Assembly: GCF_047496725.1 (NCBI RefSeq)
Contig: NC_132979.1
Location: 6,216,501-6,280,500, forward strand
Reading direction: 5' to 3'
Source: Anoplolepis gracilipes
Taxonomy: Eukaryota; Arthropoda; Insecta; Hymenoptera; Formicidae
DNA length: 64,000 bases
Program-made: the position numbers and the translations under genes
In this document: piece after piece, positions 33,628 through 49,125 of the stretch
Layout of the letters: the number at the start of each line of letters is the position of its first letter
Position numbering within the stretch: the stretch's first letter is position 1
The notes under the pieces: model-generated
Database searches by the model: none
What the model saw: only the letters and a program-made list of their open reading frames with translations
Told to the model about the DNA's origin: nothing

Positions 33628-36600
33628 GTAATAATATATTCCGAGAAAAATGTTAGAAATTTTTCTTCTTTTTACTTTCGATCTTGCCACTTATTTTCCC
33701 GAGAGAAGATGTTTCGGATACGCGCGAGCAAAGCTTTGCTTTCTTAATCTTGTTTCTCCCGCGCTAACGAGAGGATAATAACATCGGCCGCTTTCGCTGA
33801 AATGATATTTCGTGCCGTAACATGCATATAACGAATTCAAGAAAGTAACATTCATGAACATGTATGATTTCATTCAATCTTAACGGTACGTGAAATCTAT
33901 CGCGAGTCATTACGTGTCGCTTTCAATTACGGAACCGGCAGGTTCCCTCTACAATGGATAAGGATCACACTGACTAGTCGCTAGGTTCCTACTGGTATTT
34001 CAATGAATCGGTGTAATGACTTGGCGTGCAATTATTCGCACGCATCGGGCCGCGACGCGCCTGTACCTGTGGCGTAATGTCAGTTTGAATGGATGAGGAA
34101 AGGAGAGAAAGGGAAGAAGGTCTTTCTCGCGTACTCGAATTTACGTGCCCCGACATATTTTTCGCTAAGAAAAAGGTTGACTTTAATCGGTGAGAAAAAA
34201 AATTGATTTTAATCGCACTGTCACGCGATTCAGAGTGTCAGTGTTTAGAATTAAGGTCACGAATTGTGGGAATGGTATTTATGCATGTACAAATACGTGT
34301 GTATTTACATTTTGTGGAACAGCCGTGAAACAAGATGTTGAAGATGTACTCTTCCTACGGCTCCCACGATGCGCTCGCAGTCATCTATATATGATTTTCA
34401 AGACCTACTTCCTGCGTAATGACCCTCAAGAGTGCTTTCCCCTCGTCTCCGTTGCTTGTTTACATTGCAAATTATATTTGCGGGCAATAATAAGACTTGT
34501 CCTAAGCTTTATATAAGCTCGACAATCACGTTATGTATTTCTCGCAGGTACTTTCGATCGACGGTATACCGGTGACACACATGACCCGATTGGATTGCGT
34601 GAGAAGATTGAAGGAGTCGCAATTGGTCATCAGGCTAATGGTGAGATGCCGCGGCGCTCTCAGACCCGAGGTAGTCAGCGCCGAAAGAAAAATCGAAAGG
34701 AACAAAGTGCCGCCGGAATTACCCGCGGCACCTCCGCCGGTACCACCGCGGAAGCTGAGGCAGCCACGAGGACCCGCGGACGGCGAAGCGAATCCTAGTC
34801 CCGTGAAGAAATTGTGGGACAGCCCACAATCACCGAAATCACCGGCTTCGCAGACCGGATCTGCGACGAAAGTAAGCTCGTACGAGAGCTGTGAATCCTC
34901 ACCGAGAAGCGTCAACGGATCGTCGCATCAAGAAAGCACGAAAGAATCTCCAAAGGACCGCTCGCCAGAGTTTACGAAATCGAAGCAGGTAATCGAATAA
35001 GAAAATAATTCGAAATTCCAAGGAAAAAAAAAAAAAAATTGCGTTGAATTAAACTTATATATAAAAGATGTAAAAGGGGTTCCTTATTCCTCCGACTAAA
35101 AAGAGATCCCTATGTTTCTAGGAACCGCCGGAAGCGATGGTTTATCTAGACGCGCGATCGCAATGCGGCTCCACGCACGGCAGCACGTCCGACGACACCG
35201 GCAGCTCCATGTCTACCGTCATGGACAGATTCTCGACGATGTCCGATCGCGTGTCGACCATCTCGACGACGTCCACGGCGTCGACCACCGGCTCCGAACA
35301 GCCGAGCGAATTTATGGGCGTCGATCGAGACCTCGAGCGATCCTCGTCCGATCGGGACGTGCTGTTATCGCGAGCGATCTGTCCGCTCGAAATGCTCGAG
35401 CGGGACTTCTCGAACCCGCCCGATTACCTGCTACGTCGTCTTGCCAGTTCCGAGGCGGTGACGCACGTGGAGTCGCGGGGCGAAGTGGAGCGTATCACGG
35501 CGGTAGTCGCGCCGAACACGGTGCTGATCGAGGAAACCATCACCCTTCAGCCGCCGCTCAGTTTCCAAGACGCCCCGTTGAGTTACGGACACGAGGCTAG
35601 GCCGGATCTCTTCTACACGGCCGACCTGGCCGCCGACTCGACGACGCATTTCAGGCCAATTAAAGATGATGTGGAACTCGTGGAGCGCGTCAACGGCAGC
35701 GTCCATGAAGAGGTGCGCATTTCCGGCACGGAAAGAAGTAACGGCGGCGGCGTCAGGTCGTCGCCGCCGCCGTTGCCGGCTAGAAATCACGTTAACAGGA
35801 TTTGCGTGAATCAAACGAGCGAATCTGGAAACGATGCGCGACTATCAGGAACGATGCCCGTCTCGCCCGAGAGGGAACCTTCGGAAGCTCCTCTGTTACC
35901 GCCAAAACCGTTGCCGAGGAAAGACGTTAAGGCTAGACGGAAAAGGCCTCCTCCGCCGCCTCCCCCGCCGATTATAGCTCCACGAAGAGAGATTAAATCT
36001 TCACCAATCGAATCGAGTCATCTAACGAAGGAGAAGGAAGATATTTCGCAAGTCGAAAGCGCAAAATGTGTTCAACCAGGATCGTGCGATTCGTTGAACA
36101 GAAGCAACGTTTTCCAGGAATTTTCCACTGGAGGATTCGAAAATACAAATGGAAACGGCGACAGAGAACTTGGCGCGAAGAACCTTTGTGTCATTTCGAT
36201 GATGAGAAAGATAATACTGCAAATACGAGGGAAGACACACAAACGAACAAAGTATTTGAAATTATCGAAATCAGGATGGCCAAAGGTTTGCAGCTCGATC
36301 AGAAGGAGGAAGTCGTAAGGAATGAACCGAACAGTACTTTGGAAGCGATAAATTGCGAACAGAATGAAATTAAGGATAAAGTGACAGGTAGAAACAAACA
36401 AGATCAATCGCAATCTACGAATAATTCAAATGGAATTTTGACTGAACAAAATTCGAATTTCGAACCGACTGATAAACACGTTGACGAGTCAAATAACGAA
36501 GAGACGAAGCATCTTGCATCGGAAAGTCTTTATCGAGAAGGAACTCGGACGACAAACGACTCGGGGGAGTCTACTTTCAAGGAAGCGTTTTCGTTACACG

Positions 36601-39600
36601 CAGAAGATACTTTATCGGTGGATAATTCTACGCTGCGAGAGAGCGAGGATGATGAAACGTATCAATCGTTGGACGAGATAAATGATGATATGAAAAATCC
36701 GGATGTAAATCGCATGTTGGAAGACGAGGAAGTTGTAGAAGACGGAGACACAACCGATGAAAGCGACGACGGCGACGATTATTACTGGCAAAGCAATCTC
36801 GCAACCATCGGCGAAGAGGAGGAAACTTCCTTGGAATATGTAAACGCGTAAGTTTATAATTGTATATTGCTCATTAATTATTAATTACGTATCTCTCAAT
36901 GTAGAAATTATTACTCAATATAGGTAGATTATACAGTTCAACAAAAAGTAAGTCTTTTTTAAATGCGAGAAAGAGGATAATCATAATTATAATTTTTTTT
37001 ATCGCAATTTTGAGAAATTTACAGAAAGTTACAAAAGGAAAAGTTTTACTGCACTCACATAAGACTTTTAACTCGCAAAAGAAATTTAATTAATTATAAT
37101 TAACAAGATTGCGAATTAAGCCGTTACAACAAATTTTGATAGTTATTTTTAAATTTTGACATCCGCTAGCAATTTCACCATTCTAATAAATTCATCTATG
37201 TTCACATCAGATTTGTATTCAGCGCATACACGCACAATCTGAAAAACTCTCAAATTTAAATAAATATATTGAAAAATAATATTTGATAAATTTTTAGTGA
37301 CTTAATTCGGAATTTTTTCATAACAAGTCTCATATTTAATCATGATATCTTGATTGTAATCAATACAACAAAAATTTCTTTTAAAGTCTAAAAATTCTAA
37401 CAATTACAATAATTAAAGAATTCTAACAAACATATTTAATCTCGATTACAATAAAATCCCCAATACGTCGTACCGTAATTATAATATTGGAGTAGTCCAT
37501 TTTTGTAAATGAATTAGCAATTGAAATTTTATTCAGTAAAAAGACTGCAGGAAATGATATCTTTTTTATTTGTTAAACTATATTATATATAAATGACAGA
37601 TAATCGTAATATGTATAATATTAGGAAATTCAGAATTTATACCTCCACTTTCGCCACACATTGCATCTCAAATTCCTCTTGAGATTAATATGCAGTACAA
37701 ATAGCAATTACAGTTGTGTACAGAGCTAATCAGAATAATTCCGCTTATTTGCTTGAGCAAAGTACGCGAGATGAATCGCTGGGAATTGTGTCGAGAAATA
37801 TATGATTGTAGAGCCCGTTGTGATGCAGCGCCGCGCGCGAATAAATCTTAAAAGGAAAAAAAATTAATTCACTTTCCTCATGGGTTACCTGCCGCGCGCG
37901 CGCGGCATGTGGGGAAAAGGTTAATTGACCGTTCTAAGAATAGGAAGGAGGGCTGTCGATTACTGGGAATCGAATCGAGTCGTTTGACTCGGCCGTCCCA
38001 CGGAGGTGAACGCCTCCATGCAAATGCTCGACATTTGCTTATTGCTTCGAACAGCAATCTCTCCTTCTTTGCATGACGTTGCAATCGCCTCTTTTAAACT
38101 TATCTGAATGGCGATTGCCGCTTATTAAAGCTCTCAATAGGTATCTCCAACGTTAAACGTAACGGGTTATATCATTAATTATTTGTTACGGCGTTTAGAA
38201 TTTTTTATCTTTTCATTATCGCGGTTACACAAATGCCGCGCAAACGTAATAAGAGATTAAATACAAAGAGCCGTTTCCAAGCAGCCCGAAAGAGATATTT
38301 TCTCTGACCTGTTGCAGCAACACAGACGTGAACGATTTCAGCGAGTTGGCGGCGGAGGAGTCGGAAGAGTCGTCTCCGGCAATCGAGAAAGATGCGTTCG
38401 TTAAAAACGGTAAGTCTGTTCTCCTAGTATACTAATTAAGCTTTTAATTAACCTTTAAAATAAGATTTGAGTCAATAAAACGCAATTTATCCAATTAACG
38501 CAAGAATGCGAGGCCAGCGCGGAAAGATTAGAGATCCGCTCGCTAATAGCAAAGGCTACAAATCAGACATTTGTCGCTATTGAGACTGACTGCGTAAAAA
38601 TGTCAGGGCAGCTCATCAATCGGGACGACCTTGAGCCAGTTAATTAATTTGTTCTCGCTTTCGGTATCGTCGTCGACGTCTCATCGGAAACTTTCCTTTG
38701 ACTGGAAGTGTCATCGTTATTAATGAGAAGGGGAAGGCGAGAAACAGGAAATTCGGAAAAACGGTCGCGTGCAAAACACCCGCGGTGGACACCCGGTATA
38801 CGCGCCCACGCTACCGTGGCACACCATATCGTCGAGCTTTATAAAGGTTACGCATTAATCACCTTGCTTTACGCGCCGGTATACGGTTCTCCGGTTTCGC
38901 GCCCGCGCGAATGCATTCAAAACGAAGGCAGGTTGCCAATCGAGGCAAAGGCGCGCCTTCCTCTCGCCGAGGGAAAGATTCTTATTCACCGACGTGCATT
39001 CCGCTATTTTTTTCACGCGGACCACTAGACGTATATCCGCGATTTCTTCCCCGCGATATACAAAACGCGCGGAGTCTTCTCCTCTACTCCAGACGCCTTT
39101 CGGACGCTTGTTCTCTGGCGTTTTGTTATCTGGCACAGATAGGGTAAGTGTGCCAATTACTGTGCCCCTTGAGCTGATGCTCCATCATTTTTATTAATTT
39201 AAAGAGTTTTCCTAATTTTTTTTTTACTCCTCAAAGTATTAATTTCATAATTTTAATTATTATTTTCAGCATTTAAAAAATATGTCATACATATAATTTT
39301 AATATATACATAAAAAATTGAATTGAAAAAAAAAAAATTAATATCCATAATTTGATAATATTAAATTTTATTATGCAGGAAAATAAATTAAGGGCACAGG
39401 AACTGGTTGACCCACAGTAATTGACACATTTACCCTATTCCGATAATTTTGGTGATACGGGTTTAATATATATTTTTTGTAACAAACAGCACAATACAAA
39501 TTTTCGTATAAAAACGTTTGTCATTTAAATTGAAAATAAATTATTTATCGTTAAGAAATTAAATAATCTAAGTGTTCAAAATATCTTGAGAAAACATTCT

Positions 39601-42511
39601 CGTGTATCATGTCGCCAAAGTTATCAAAATCTTCCCGCTCAAGTTCCTTATAATTTATTTCTACATATACTACTTAGAGAAATCTCTCCGCGATTTCCCG
39701 TAGACATACAACTACTTATCTTCAATGAGATATTTGCGTAATATCTGCTCTTCGCGAAAACCATTAGAAAGACACGTTGTTATCCCGCGTCTATCGTCTC
39801 GTCTCACCACAAACTATAAGGGAAAAATAAGTATCATTCATTTCGTCAATGTTGATCGACGATCGATCGATTGAAAACGGTAATTCCAACTTAGAAGTAC
39901 CGAAAATCGTGCACCGGGTGTGCGCGATAGTAATAATTCGCATTGCGCGTACGGTAAAGTATTATCGAAAGCAATGAGAGCGAGAGAGAAAGAGATATAC
40001 TTATATACCAATCGTAATATATACAGCTTCCCTCTTCCGCACTCTACGCGTTTCTCTCCTTTTTCAATATAATAGATGCGTACTAGAGAAAAATCCAAAG
40101 AGAAACAAATAAGTTTACTGTAATGAAGGGAATTGTGCGAGAGAAACAGAGAGAGTGGATAAACATTTATACAATAATTAATTTGCACGGTACTATTTTT
40201 AGAGACGTATCGCTCACGCACGTTGCAACATCAGACGAAGCGACTTGGTATAATTTTCTAACAACGAGCTGTTGCTTCCCGCGCGATGTCGACATCGTCT
40301 TCTCTCATTTCTTTTTTTCCCCTCCCCCTTTCTTGCAACGCGAATGGCGCGATCCATGAAGCGAAACGCATACGATAAAGAGTGCATCTTTAACGGGGGA
40401 GACTTTACGTTAAACGGAAAATAAGGAAATTCCGCGACCGGCGCTCCTCCGCTCGAACGGGATGGATTCCCGACTGCCAGGTGGGTGTGAGAACAAAACC
40501 GTTAAGAGAATAATTCGAGAATCGCCTAGCAAATGTGAGCTCTCTACTATATTTTCGATATGGAACAGCTAAATGAGAACACGTCGACGATTCCGAAGTT
40601 CTCTCAAGTTAATTATCGCGTACGTATATCCCACATTATCCCATGACATTTCGTCGATCGATCTGCGTCGCACACACCCGTTATAAGAGATGGACACGGT
40701 TGGGTCCAGCAAAGCTTACCAGTCACAACAATATGGCGGTTGGTCAGCGGACCTAACCCAAGCCGCAGCCTCCGAGTCGTCGAAGCTCTCTTCCAGTGGC
40801 TGACCGCGCTCAAGGTCCCATTCCCCCTTAATCGCCTTCCTTTTCTCGATCTTTCACTTGGTTCACTTCCAATCGAAGAGACGGCGATCTCTGACGCACA
40901 TACTTGCGTACTGACGTACGTCTGTACGTGCAATCGCAGAAGACGGCATTCCACAAGGCGGCCCAACACCATCGGGCCCTTTGTACGCTGGCCCAAAAAA
41001 TAACAAACAATGTAGCCGAAACTCATACAAATCTAACTGATTCATTAGCATTAATTGTTCTCACCGAGAGAAGTCCTTTCGAATTTCTTCAAAGTCAAAA
41101 TTTTGTCTTGATCGATATGCAAGTTGTTATTTTACATCAATATTGCTTGAAAACGGATCTTGAAGAGAGAGAGAAAGACAATGTTTATTTATTTGAATTA
41201 TATAATTATTCCAACCATTATTAAGTAAATCGATGACTCAAAAAAAAACATACAATGACGTGATTGTTTAAGATAGTATAGATCGATTTTACGTCGCCTC
41301 GAGCAATGAAGAAAGAAAAATGAGGCTCGTTAATGTGACATGCCACTGTGCGATAACTCGTTTTAGATCTTCATCACAGCATTCGTCTGCGAAGCGATTC
41401 GGACGATTCCCTTGTCTTACGTTACGCAATTATTCGACCTAAAATATACAAACGGAGAGTACATTCCGTAATTTCGACCGAACCGTGTATTAACGACCAG
41501 CTCTTAAAAGGATCGACCTTTCCCAGGCAATCTAACACCCGTTTTCAATTTGTGATTGCACAGGGCGATGATTAGTCTTGACCTCCCGAGGGAAGCTTTC
41601 GTAGCTCAAAGTAATTAGTGGACATTGATACCGCCAAGTGCTTTCTGTTAAATCGTTGATGTGTATAAATTCACCAGACAGCCACCATTTTACTCTGCCA
41701 TCGCGATAAAACAGCCTTAAGATTATTTGCGCGCGACGTCAATTTTAATCTACGATCATAGCGGATCGCAATCTCGGATTACATAGAAAATGATGCGCCA
41801 TTCAGAACTCAACGGAACATTCGCGGATATGCGTGCTATGTACAAAGCCCACGATCAGAGATTATTCGCATAGAATAACGGATCGGAATAAGATATTTGT
41901 TGCATTTTAAAAATATAAAAATATACGAAACAAGAGTAAAATGTGCATAAATTTTCACTGAAAACAAAAAAGAAAAAAAAAAAAAAAAAAAAAGAAAAAA
42001 ACTCTTATATCCTGGACATTACACATTTTCAAAGAGACTGACGAATAACGAGAACGCGATAATTGTGAGACATCTGATGATTTCAGTTCAACTTAGCAAA
42101 CGCAATTCGCGCGAGAGAATCGGGTCACGTTTTGCCACGTTCGTGCCGAAAGAATTCCGCATTCGATCTGACTCGCAAAGTATACTTAATGCGTCCGATC
42201 GAACGAGCTGCATTCCATCGCGCCAGCTCGAACGGTGCACGTGGTATGAACCCGCCTAAAGATGACTCGCCCCGTTCAAGAGCGACCGGTATCAACGAAT
42301 TCAACGGAGTGCTTCTCGCGGCCGTTGAACGTTGGAAATTACCGATGGGCGCGGGAAATGGAAATCAGTCGTGAATTACGTCACTTTACGCGTTTATCAG
42401 AAGGAGGGCAGATAAGCATTACATTTTAGATAAGTATCGGGTCGCGCGAATCGCGCTTGAGAAAATCGATATCGAAAAGAGTTATTGTTATTCGTTTGCC
42501 GCGCGAAAGTG

Positions 42512-42549
<38 letters not shown>

Positions 42550-45500
42550 ATAGACATTTCAGTTCGTCGAGTCAGGTCAGCTGGTTTTGAAAGGATCTAC
42601 TATGCGCCTACATAGGCATATCGAATACGAGATCCGAGAGACGACATTCCGATGCCAGCAACCCGGAAGCGCTTCGCGTGCAGCGACGTCGATATAATTA
42701 GTTGCGATATGCCTCATACTTAAAATGCGTAGAGATCGATCCGCAAAGTTGACGAGCGACAGGATTACTTGCACGTCGAAAAAAACACTAATCGTTTGAT
42801 CAGAGATAATGTATAAATAAACGCGTGGTTACATCTTCTTCCTGCGCATCTCGCGACGATCGTTTTGTGTAACATCCAGTTTTTATCCTCTCGTTTTCTT
42901 TTATAAGACTTTGCGTAAAGTATTTCTGTAGTATTTTTATAATAATTACAAATGCCTGAAATGCAATTTATTATAAAATTTATACGTAGGTAAAGTTATC
43001 TTAAAATATAACAACAAATAATGAAGAAATTAAAAATTTTGTTCATTATTCTCTACTTTCTATTTTCTACACGTTTATTTTTTTTATAAAACATCCAGTT
43101 TGAAAAAAGATTCTTTTACAATTGATCGAAACTATCGATCCCTGCACTTGGGATCATAGACGCTAAAACAAACCATTTCTTGAAATATTGAAATGTATAT
43201 AGAAATAATTTTTTAATGGGCGATATAATAAAATTCGATCTAATGAAGTGCGAAAACATTGATTAATTAAGATAAAACGATTAAATAAATTTTATTCTAT
43301 TTTGAAAATTTCCCTAAATGTATTGATAAAAAAAAATAGAATATTTTTTTCCTCTCTACCATTGAACTGTATTAACTGTACCGGTGAACAACTTTAAATC
43401 ACCAGTCTCGTACGACAATGAATAGACCTTGACGTGCGTAAATCCAATATTATCGTCACGTTCAGGATATCGATCCACCACGCACGGCACGCATGCAAAT
43501 GTACCCCAGATAGCGGTAATCTCTTACATGTCATGTGTTTACAAATAATGAAGAAACGCGAGTACCGAGTGCCTGTAGAGTAGATGGAAGACCCTTTCGA
43601 CATCATCTACGAGACTCGTTTTATGGAAATCTCTCGGTAAAGAGAATGGGACTTCCGCTTTTCGCTTCGCGGAACGCTTAATGAAAACTCCAGCTTATAA
43701 TTACGTTATATCACGTTGCGTCACGATCAACGTGTGTCATAATATATAATTCAATATCGTTACGTAATACGATGACATTATGAGATATAGTCGAAACCGA
43801 TATATCTAAACGTCGCGCATTTCAAAACGTACATCCTATTTATTTTCGTTAAAATATCATGCAATCGCAGCTTATCAAATTTCATTCGATAAATCGAATC
43901 TGATAGCACAAGTCACACTTCCGTGACTTGGAATGCATCTTGTACGAAATACACTCGTACGGTGAATAAGAAATAGCCGAGCGTATGGCGGCGAGCTTTC
44001 ATAAAGTGCACTTCAACCGGCTCCGCTTTACGGCACATTGAAACACCGCTCTTCGACTCAAGGAAATTTGAGCCTTCAAAGGCCAGCTAACTTTTTTAGA
44101 GGCCACCCGAGTTCCGTGATTTATGACATTATGACGTGGACAGTGATGCCCAAACAAAGGTCTTTTATTATATATATATAAGTGAATATATAATGAGAGA
44201 ATAATTATGTATATAATATTTGTTATAATTTTTTTTTTTTTATAGCTAATATTATTTTTATTTATATATATATAATTTTATATATATTATAATATTATTA
44301 ATTTTATATATATAATTATTTTATATATTTATATGTATATGTACATGTGCATGTATAAGGCACTATTGTTATGCAATACAAAATAGAGCGTAAATATAAT
44401 ACAATCAATAGAAAGTAATTTCTGATGTAATAATAAGTCGAGACTGTGGAAGAAAATTGTTTCATATAGTGTGTTATCTTTTCGAAGAAATTAAACTTAA
44501 AAAGTAAAAAATTAATATATTTACTCTTTTTAAAATGTGAATAAGCTCTTTGATAATTTAATAAATATTCGTAGTAGAAACAAGAGAACTGCGTTTTTGA
44601 AAATTATAAAATTATTATATTTCATTGAAAAATAGAATATTACACTTTACAGAATAAAATACACATATATTATCTACGTCAAATTACCTACACGCATTCA
44701 TACGGTTTCGTAAGAAAAATTATTTGTAGTTTCTTCTTCCGCACTCTGAATTTGTAAAGCATTTAAAATGCAAATTTATGAAAGACATGAAAGACAAGAT
44801 AAAGTGATCTTTACTAAAATGGAAAGGCAATCAACGCGAAAGAGTGTCACACACACTCGACTAAATGAATACAGGAATCTCGATATAGAGACGTAATATC
44901 TATCCTTCAACAATTTGGCTCGTATTGTATGTATGTACGTATTGCGCGACTCCCTGTGGATCGCGAAACGATTTATCAAATTCGATCTTTTCAGTTTCGA
45001 AATGTATCGCGCAACAATGAAAAGTCGTTCTTTTGTTCGGCGGAAATCATATGCGGCAAACATGTATCTTAAATCGATTCGATATGGTTCTGATCTATGT
45101 TAGAAATCCAATGGACAGATTGTCGCTAATCGCTACATTGTTATGCAATACAGGAGAGATCGAAGAATGTAGTACATACAACCGAAAAGGAGATAATTTT
45201 TCGCGTCAAAAGAATAAAAAAACGTTTTCGTATAGGATTCTGTTTTCGAGATAAAGTTGATTTTAAAATTTGAAGAGTCATTAATACATATTTATGCTTT
45301 TTCGAATTTAAATAATTTCCAATGATTTAATAAATATTTACATGATACAGAAAAGAGCTGTATTTTCAAAATTCTTAAATTATATTGCAAAATAAAATTA
45401 TATTTTATAGAATTAAATTATTTATATTTATAAATATATGAATAATTTTTATAATAATATTATTCTTTCATGTATTATTGAAGACATATAAATATAAAAC

Positions 45501-48500
45501 CATTAATAAGTAATCGATTAATCGATGTGAAAATCCGAGAAGCACGAGATATTTTTGAGGTATCGTACGTATAACGAATTACATATATATATATATATAT
45601 ATTGACATTTAACGGACTTATAAAAGCATCGCGGCTCGCCCATAAGATAAAATTTCGAAGAAAAGGTAACAGCGTCTTCGAATCAACGCAGCGGACAGTC
45701 AACGTGCAATCCGATACGCCACAGCTGCTGTATCAATTAGCGGCTTTTAAATGTCGGGGTTTTCGCAATCTTGGTGAATTTATCGGCTCAATTTACACAC
45801 GCGTGCGCGCATTTTACGATCCTATCGCGAGTTATCTCGAAGGTAACCTATCGGGAGTAAAGGCACCGGTCTCCCCTTGAGAGAGACCGGTAAGGAAGCG
45901 TCGTCTCGCTCGGTGGAAAGGGATGCCCGGCGTGACGTGTGACGTCTCGGTCTCGAGCAGAGGCAGAGGCAGAAGGCGCGCGTTCGCCTGCTCGCCAGTC
46001 TCTTGTCGGCTCTCGAGGCAAAAGGTTGCGTGAACTCTTCGTGCACGGATATAGTTCGCCTACGCTCGGATCGAGTGCTCTTCGTAAATCTGCAAATCGT
46101 CTAAACGTCTTTCCATCTCGATTCGTCTTCATTCTTTCTTCGCGATGCAAAGGTAAATGGATTTTCGCCACCAACCTTGTGATAACAAAATTATATATCA
46201 TTTGATTGACACGCGGATTGGATTTTTCAAAGCGAGTTGCAAACGTTGTGAGAAGTGTATTTTTTTTCTATTTCAACGAGAACATGTATTCTTAGAACGC
46301 TTGGTGTAGCGTAGATACATTTTTTCATGGTTCCCTTAAAAATAACCGTTTACCGAGTGCATCGTTTTCAAGCACGTGCTTCCGTTACGGAATTTATTAA
46401 GAGTGCGGGGATCTCGAGAATTATAACGCAAGAAGACTTGACTCGACCATTGCGAGAGGAAAATATTTATATCTCGAAACGGTAAGATATGTACGAATAC
46501 ATATTTATTAATCTCGATTTATAAACTCGCTGTTCACACGTTTTGTACCGGATCGAATGTCAATGATTTTTCATGCGTTCCATGTTACCAAGATTAATAA
46601 CTTATGTATATGACTCGGTAAAACTATTAGTGCTTTATGACATTTATATTTAAGAATGCAAGAATAATTATTATGAGAGAAAAAATTTGTAATGTTCAAA
46701 TGTATAGGTACACATATGTACATACATGCTTTACAGAACAAAGAAAAAATTAGACAAATAAAAAGAACAATAATAATAACAACAATATATGTAAATTTAT
46801 AATTTAATTTACACAAAATAATAAGAGTTTATGTCTGATGATGATGATTATTATAGAAATATCTACAATATTTTGTACCGTATATTTTTCGTTTTTTCCT
46901 TTTATTTTCTGTATATACTTTCTGTATATATTTTCTGTATGAATATAAATATTGATATAAAATTCTCTAATTACATATTATTACAATAATCAAGTGCTTT
47001 GGTTGCTTTAGTTCAAGTTGCTAATGCGGCAATCCTGAATTATGAAACTTGAGAAAAAGAACATTTAACAAAGAAACAGATCGCTACGTTATGCAGAGGT
47101 GCATTATATGCATTTAAATGCATTATAGTTAGGCATCGACATATAATGTTATAAAATATTTTATATTACAGTTGAATAGTGAAAATATCAAATAGCTAAA
47201 TTGAAAAATTCAACATAGAGCGTATGCGATTCACACAGGAAATATTATGGCAAATTTACTAAACTGTTTTGCAACGCATCCTATTCTACAAACAAGTTAG
47301 TTGACTACATGAAATATAAGCGAAAAGTTTCGCCAACAATAAGCGTATCTCCTATCGTGGTGTATACAAGGGAATCGCTCTAATACCGAAGGAAGGTCAA
47401 TTTTATGGTGCTAATCAAACCGATTCGATTCGCGAAGCACCTGCACTTTAAATATCCATACTCGTTAGTACAGTGAGATAACAATTACTTTTTGCTGAAA
47501 AAAAATCAACGAAGCACGATTGCGGTTAATCTCGGCGGTAAATTAGACTCTCTTAAATGGGCTAAATATGTCATTTCCATGCGGATTTCAAAACCGAATT
47601 TTAAATCGCGGTTTACTGTAATCAAATAGCGGTTGACGGGGTATTTCGTGATTAAAACGCAATCGCTTCTTCGGATTAATCGCGTGTAATAACATGGCCG
47701 CCATTTAAAGGACTCAAAAACTGTTATTGTACTGAATTTGTTATGATCTTTGATAGAAGAATGCATATCGATCAAAGACGTGTACGAAATAAGCATATTC
47801 AGATTGTGAAACATCTTTCCAAGATTTAATTGTACAACTTTCACTGTCTTCCGCAACGTGATGTAAACGTATGGATTTACTTTGATAATGACGCATGTCA
47901 TCGATTAATAACAAGTTTAAAGAATGCTATTTAATGCTGGACATTAAATATTAGATATTCTAACAGCGCATTTAGTTTTTCATATACACAAAAAGATTCT
48001 CTCCCGGATGTGTTTCACGATTCAAGGAATTGAAAAAAAAATCTTTACGTAAATTGTTTTCCCTTAAATATATAATTATCTCGATATTGCTTTGAATATC
48101 GTTGCACAAAAATGAGCGGTAGTTTTTATCTTGAAACTTTATAAATATCGTGGAATATTTGTACACAGCTGTATCTAATTGAAGATAAAATAGAACAAAG
48201 TCTATATCCGGCGTCGGAAGACTCACTTTCTCTCGTTGCCACCCACAGAAAAATGCAACAGCTGTTATGCATACGTCGTGATATTTTCTGATCTTCAAGG
48301 GTAAAGCGCGTTCTAAGGGCACCGTAAAGAGGCAGCTGTTGGCGTCGCGGATGAACTACACCTGCCTGAAAATATTTGTCGATGCCATTCGTTTATTCGT
48401 TTTTTCCTTTCAGAGATCACGTTTAGCTTCCAATCGTTCTTACAAATAAATCCGCGAAACGTGCCTAGTAAGCTCTAAAATTGTTGAAAACGTGGAACGG

Positions 48501-49080
48501 ATTTTTATTTCGAATTCTTCGGGAAATCTGCAGTTTGGAAAAAAAATCGACAGGCAGAGACTGTATATATTTTGAAATAAAAATAATACATCTATTGAGA
48601 TAACCCTTACTGCGTATTGTTATTTTTAGCCCCTTCTAACTGTACAGGTGGGTCAGCGTATTTTCGATAAGTTTATTAATATATAAAAGTGTTTTAAAAA
48701 ATGTGAAAAAATAATAATAAACTTGAAAAATAATTTACTTATATATATTATTTTATGTTTATTTGTTTTCGTTGAGAAATTGACGTTGTTAGAAAAATCA
48801 CAGAGAAAAATGATCCATCAGTACGGAGTAAGGGTTAATATCACTTCTCGGGAACGTCATCGATTATCGATTACTTAATGCAAACATCTTTCTTCGATAT
48901 CGCGCTCTCGAGCGACAGCCGGCAAGTGCATACGTCATTCGCGGCGGAAAAGAGATAAAGGAAACCCGGCTCATCACAGAAAGCACAATTAGCTCATTCA
49001 TCGTCCGCGTCTCTAGTGTCAGCGTACGCGAACGTGTACGCTATTAAACGTGCGCACAGCCGACAATCGTGCACACGAGG

Positions 49081-49125
<45 letters not shown>

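Noticed and set aside
40613..41026. 137-codon minus-strand frame in the PDZ gene intron
   Set aside because: Several frames are open at once in this CpG-rich patch and none shows a domain; treated as non-coding.
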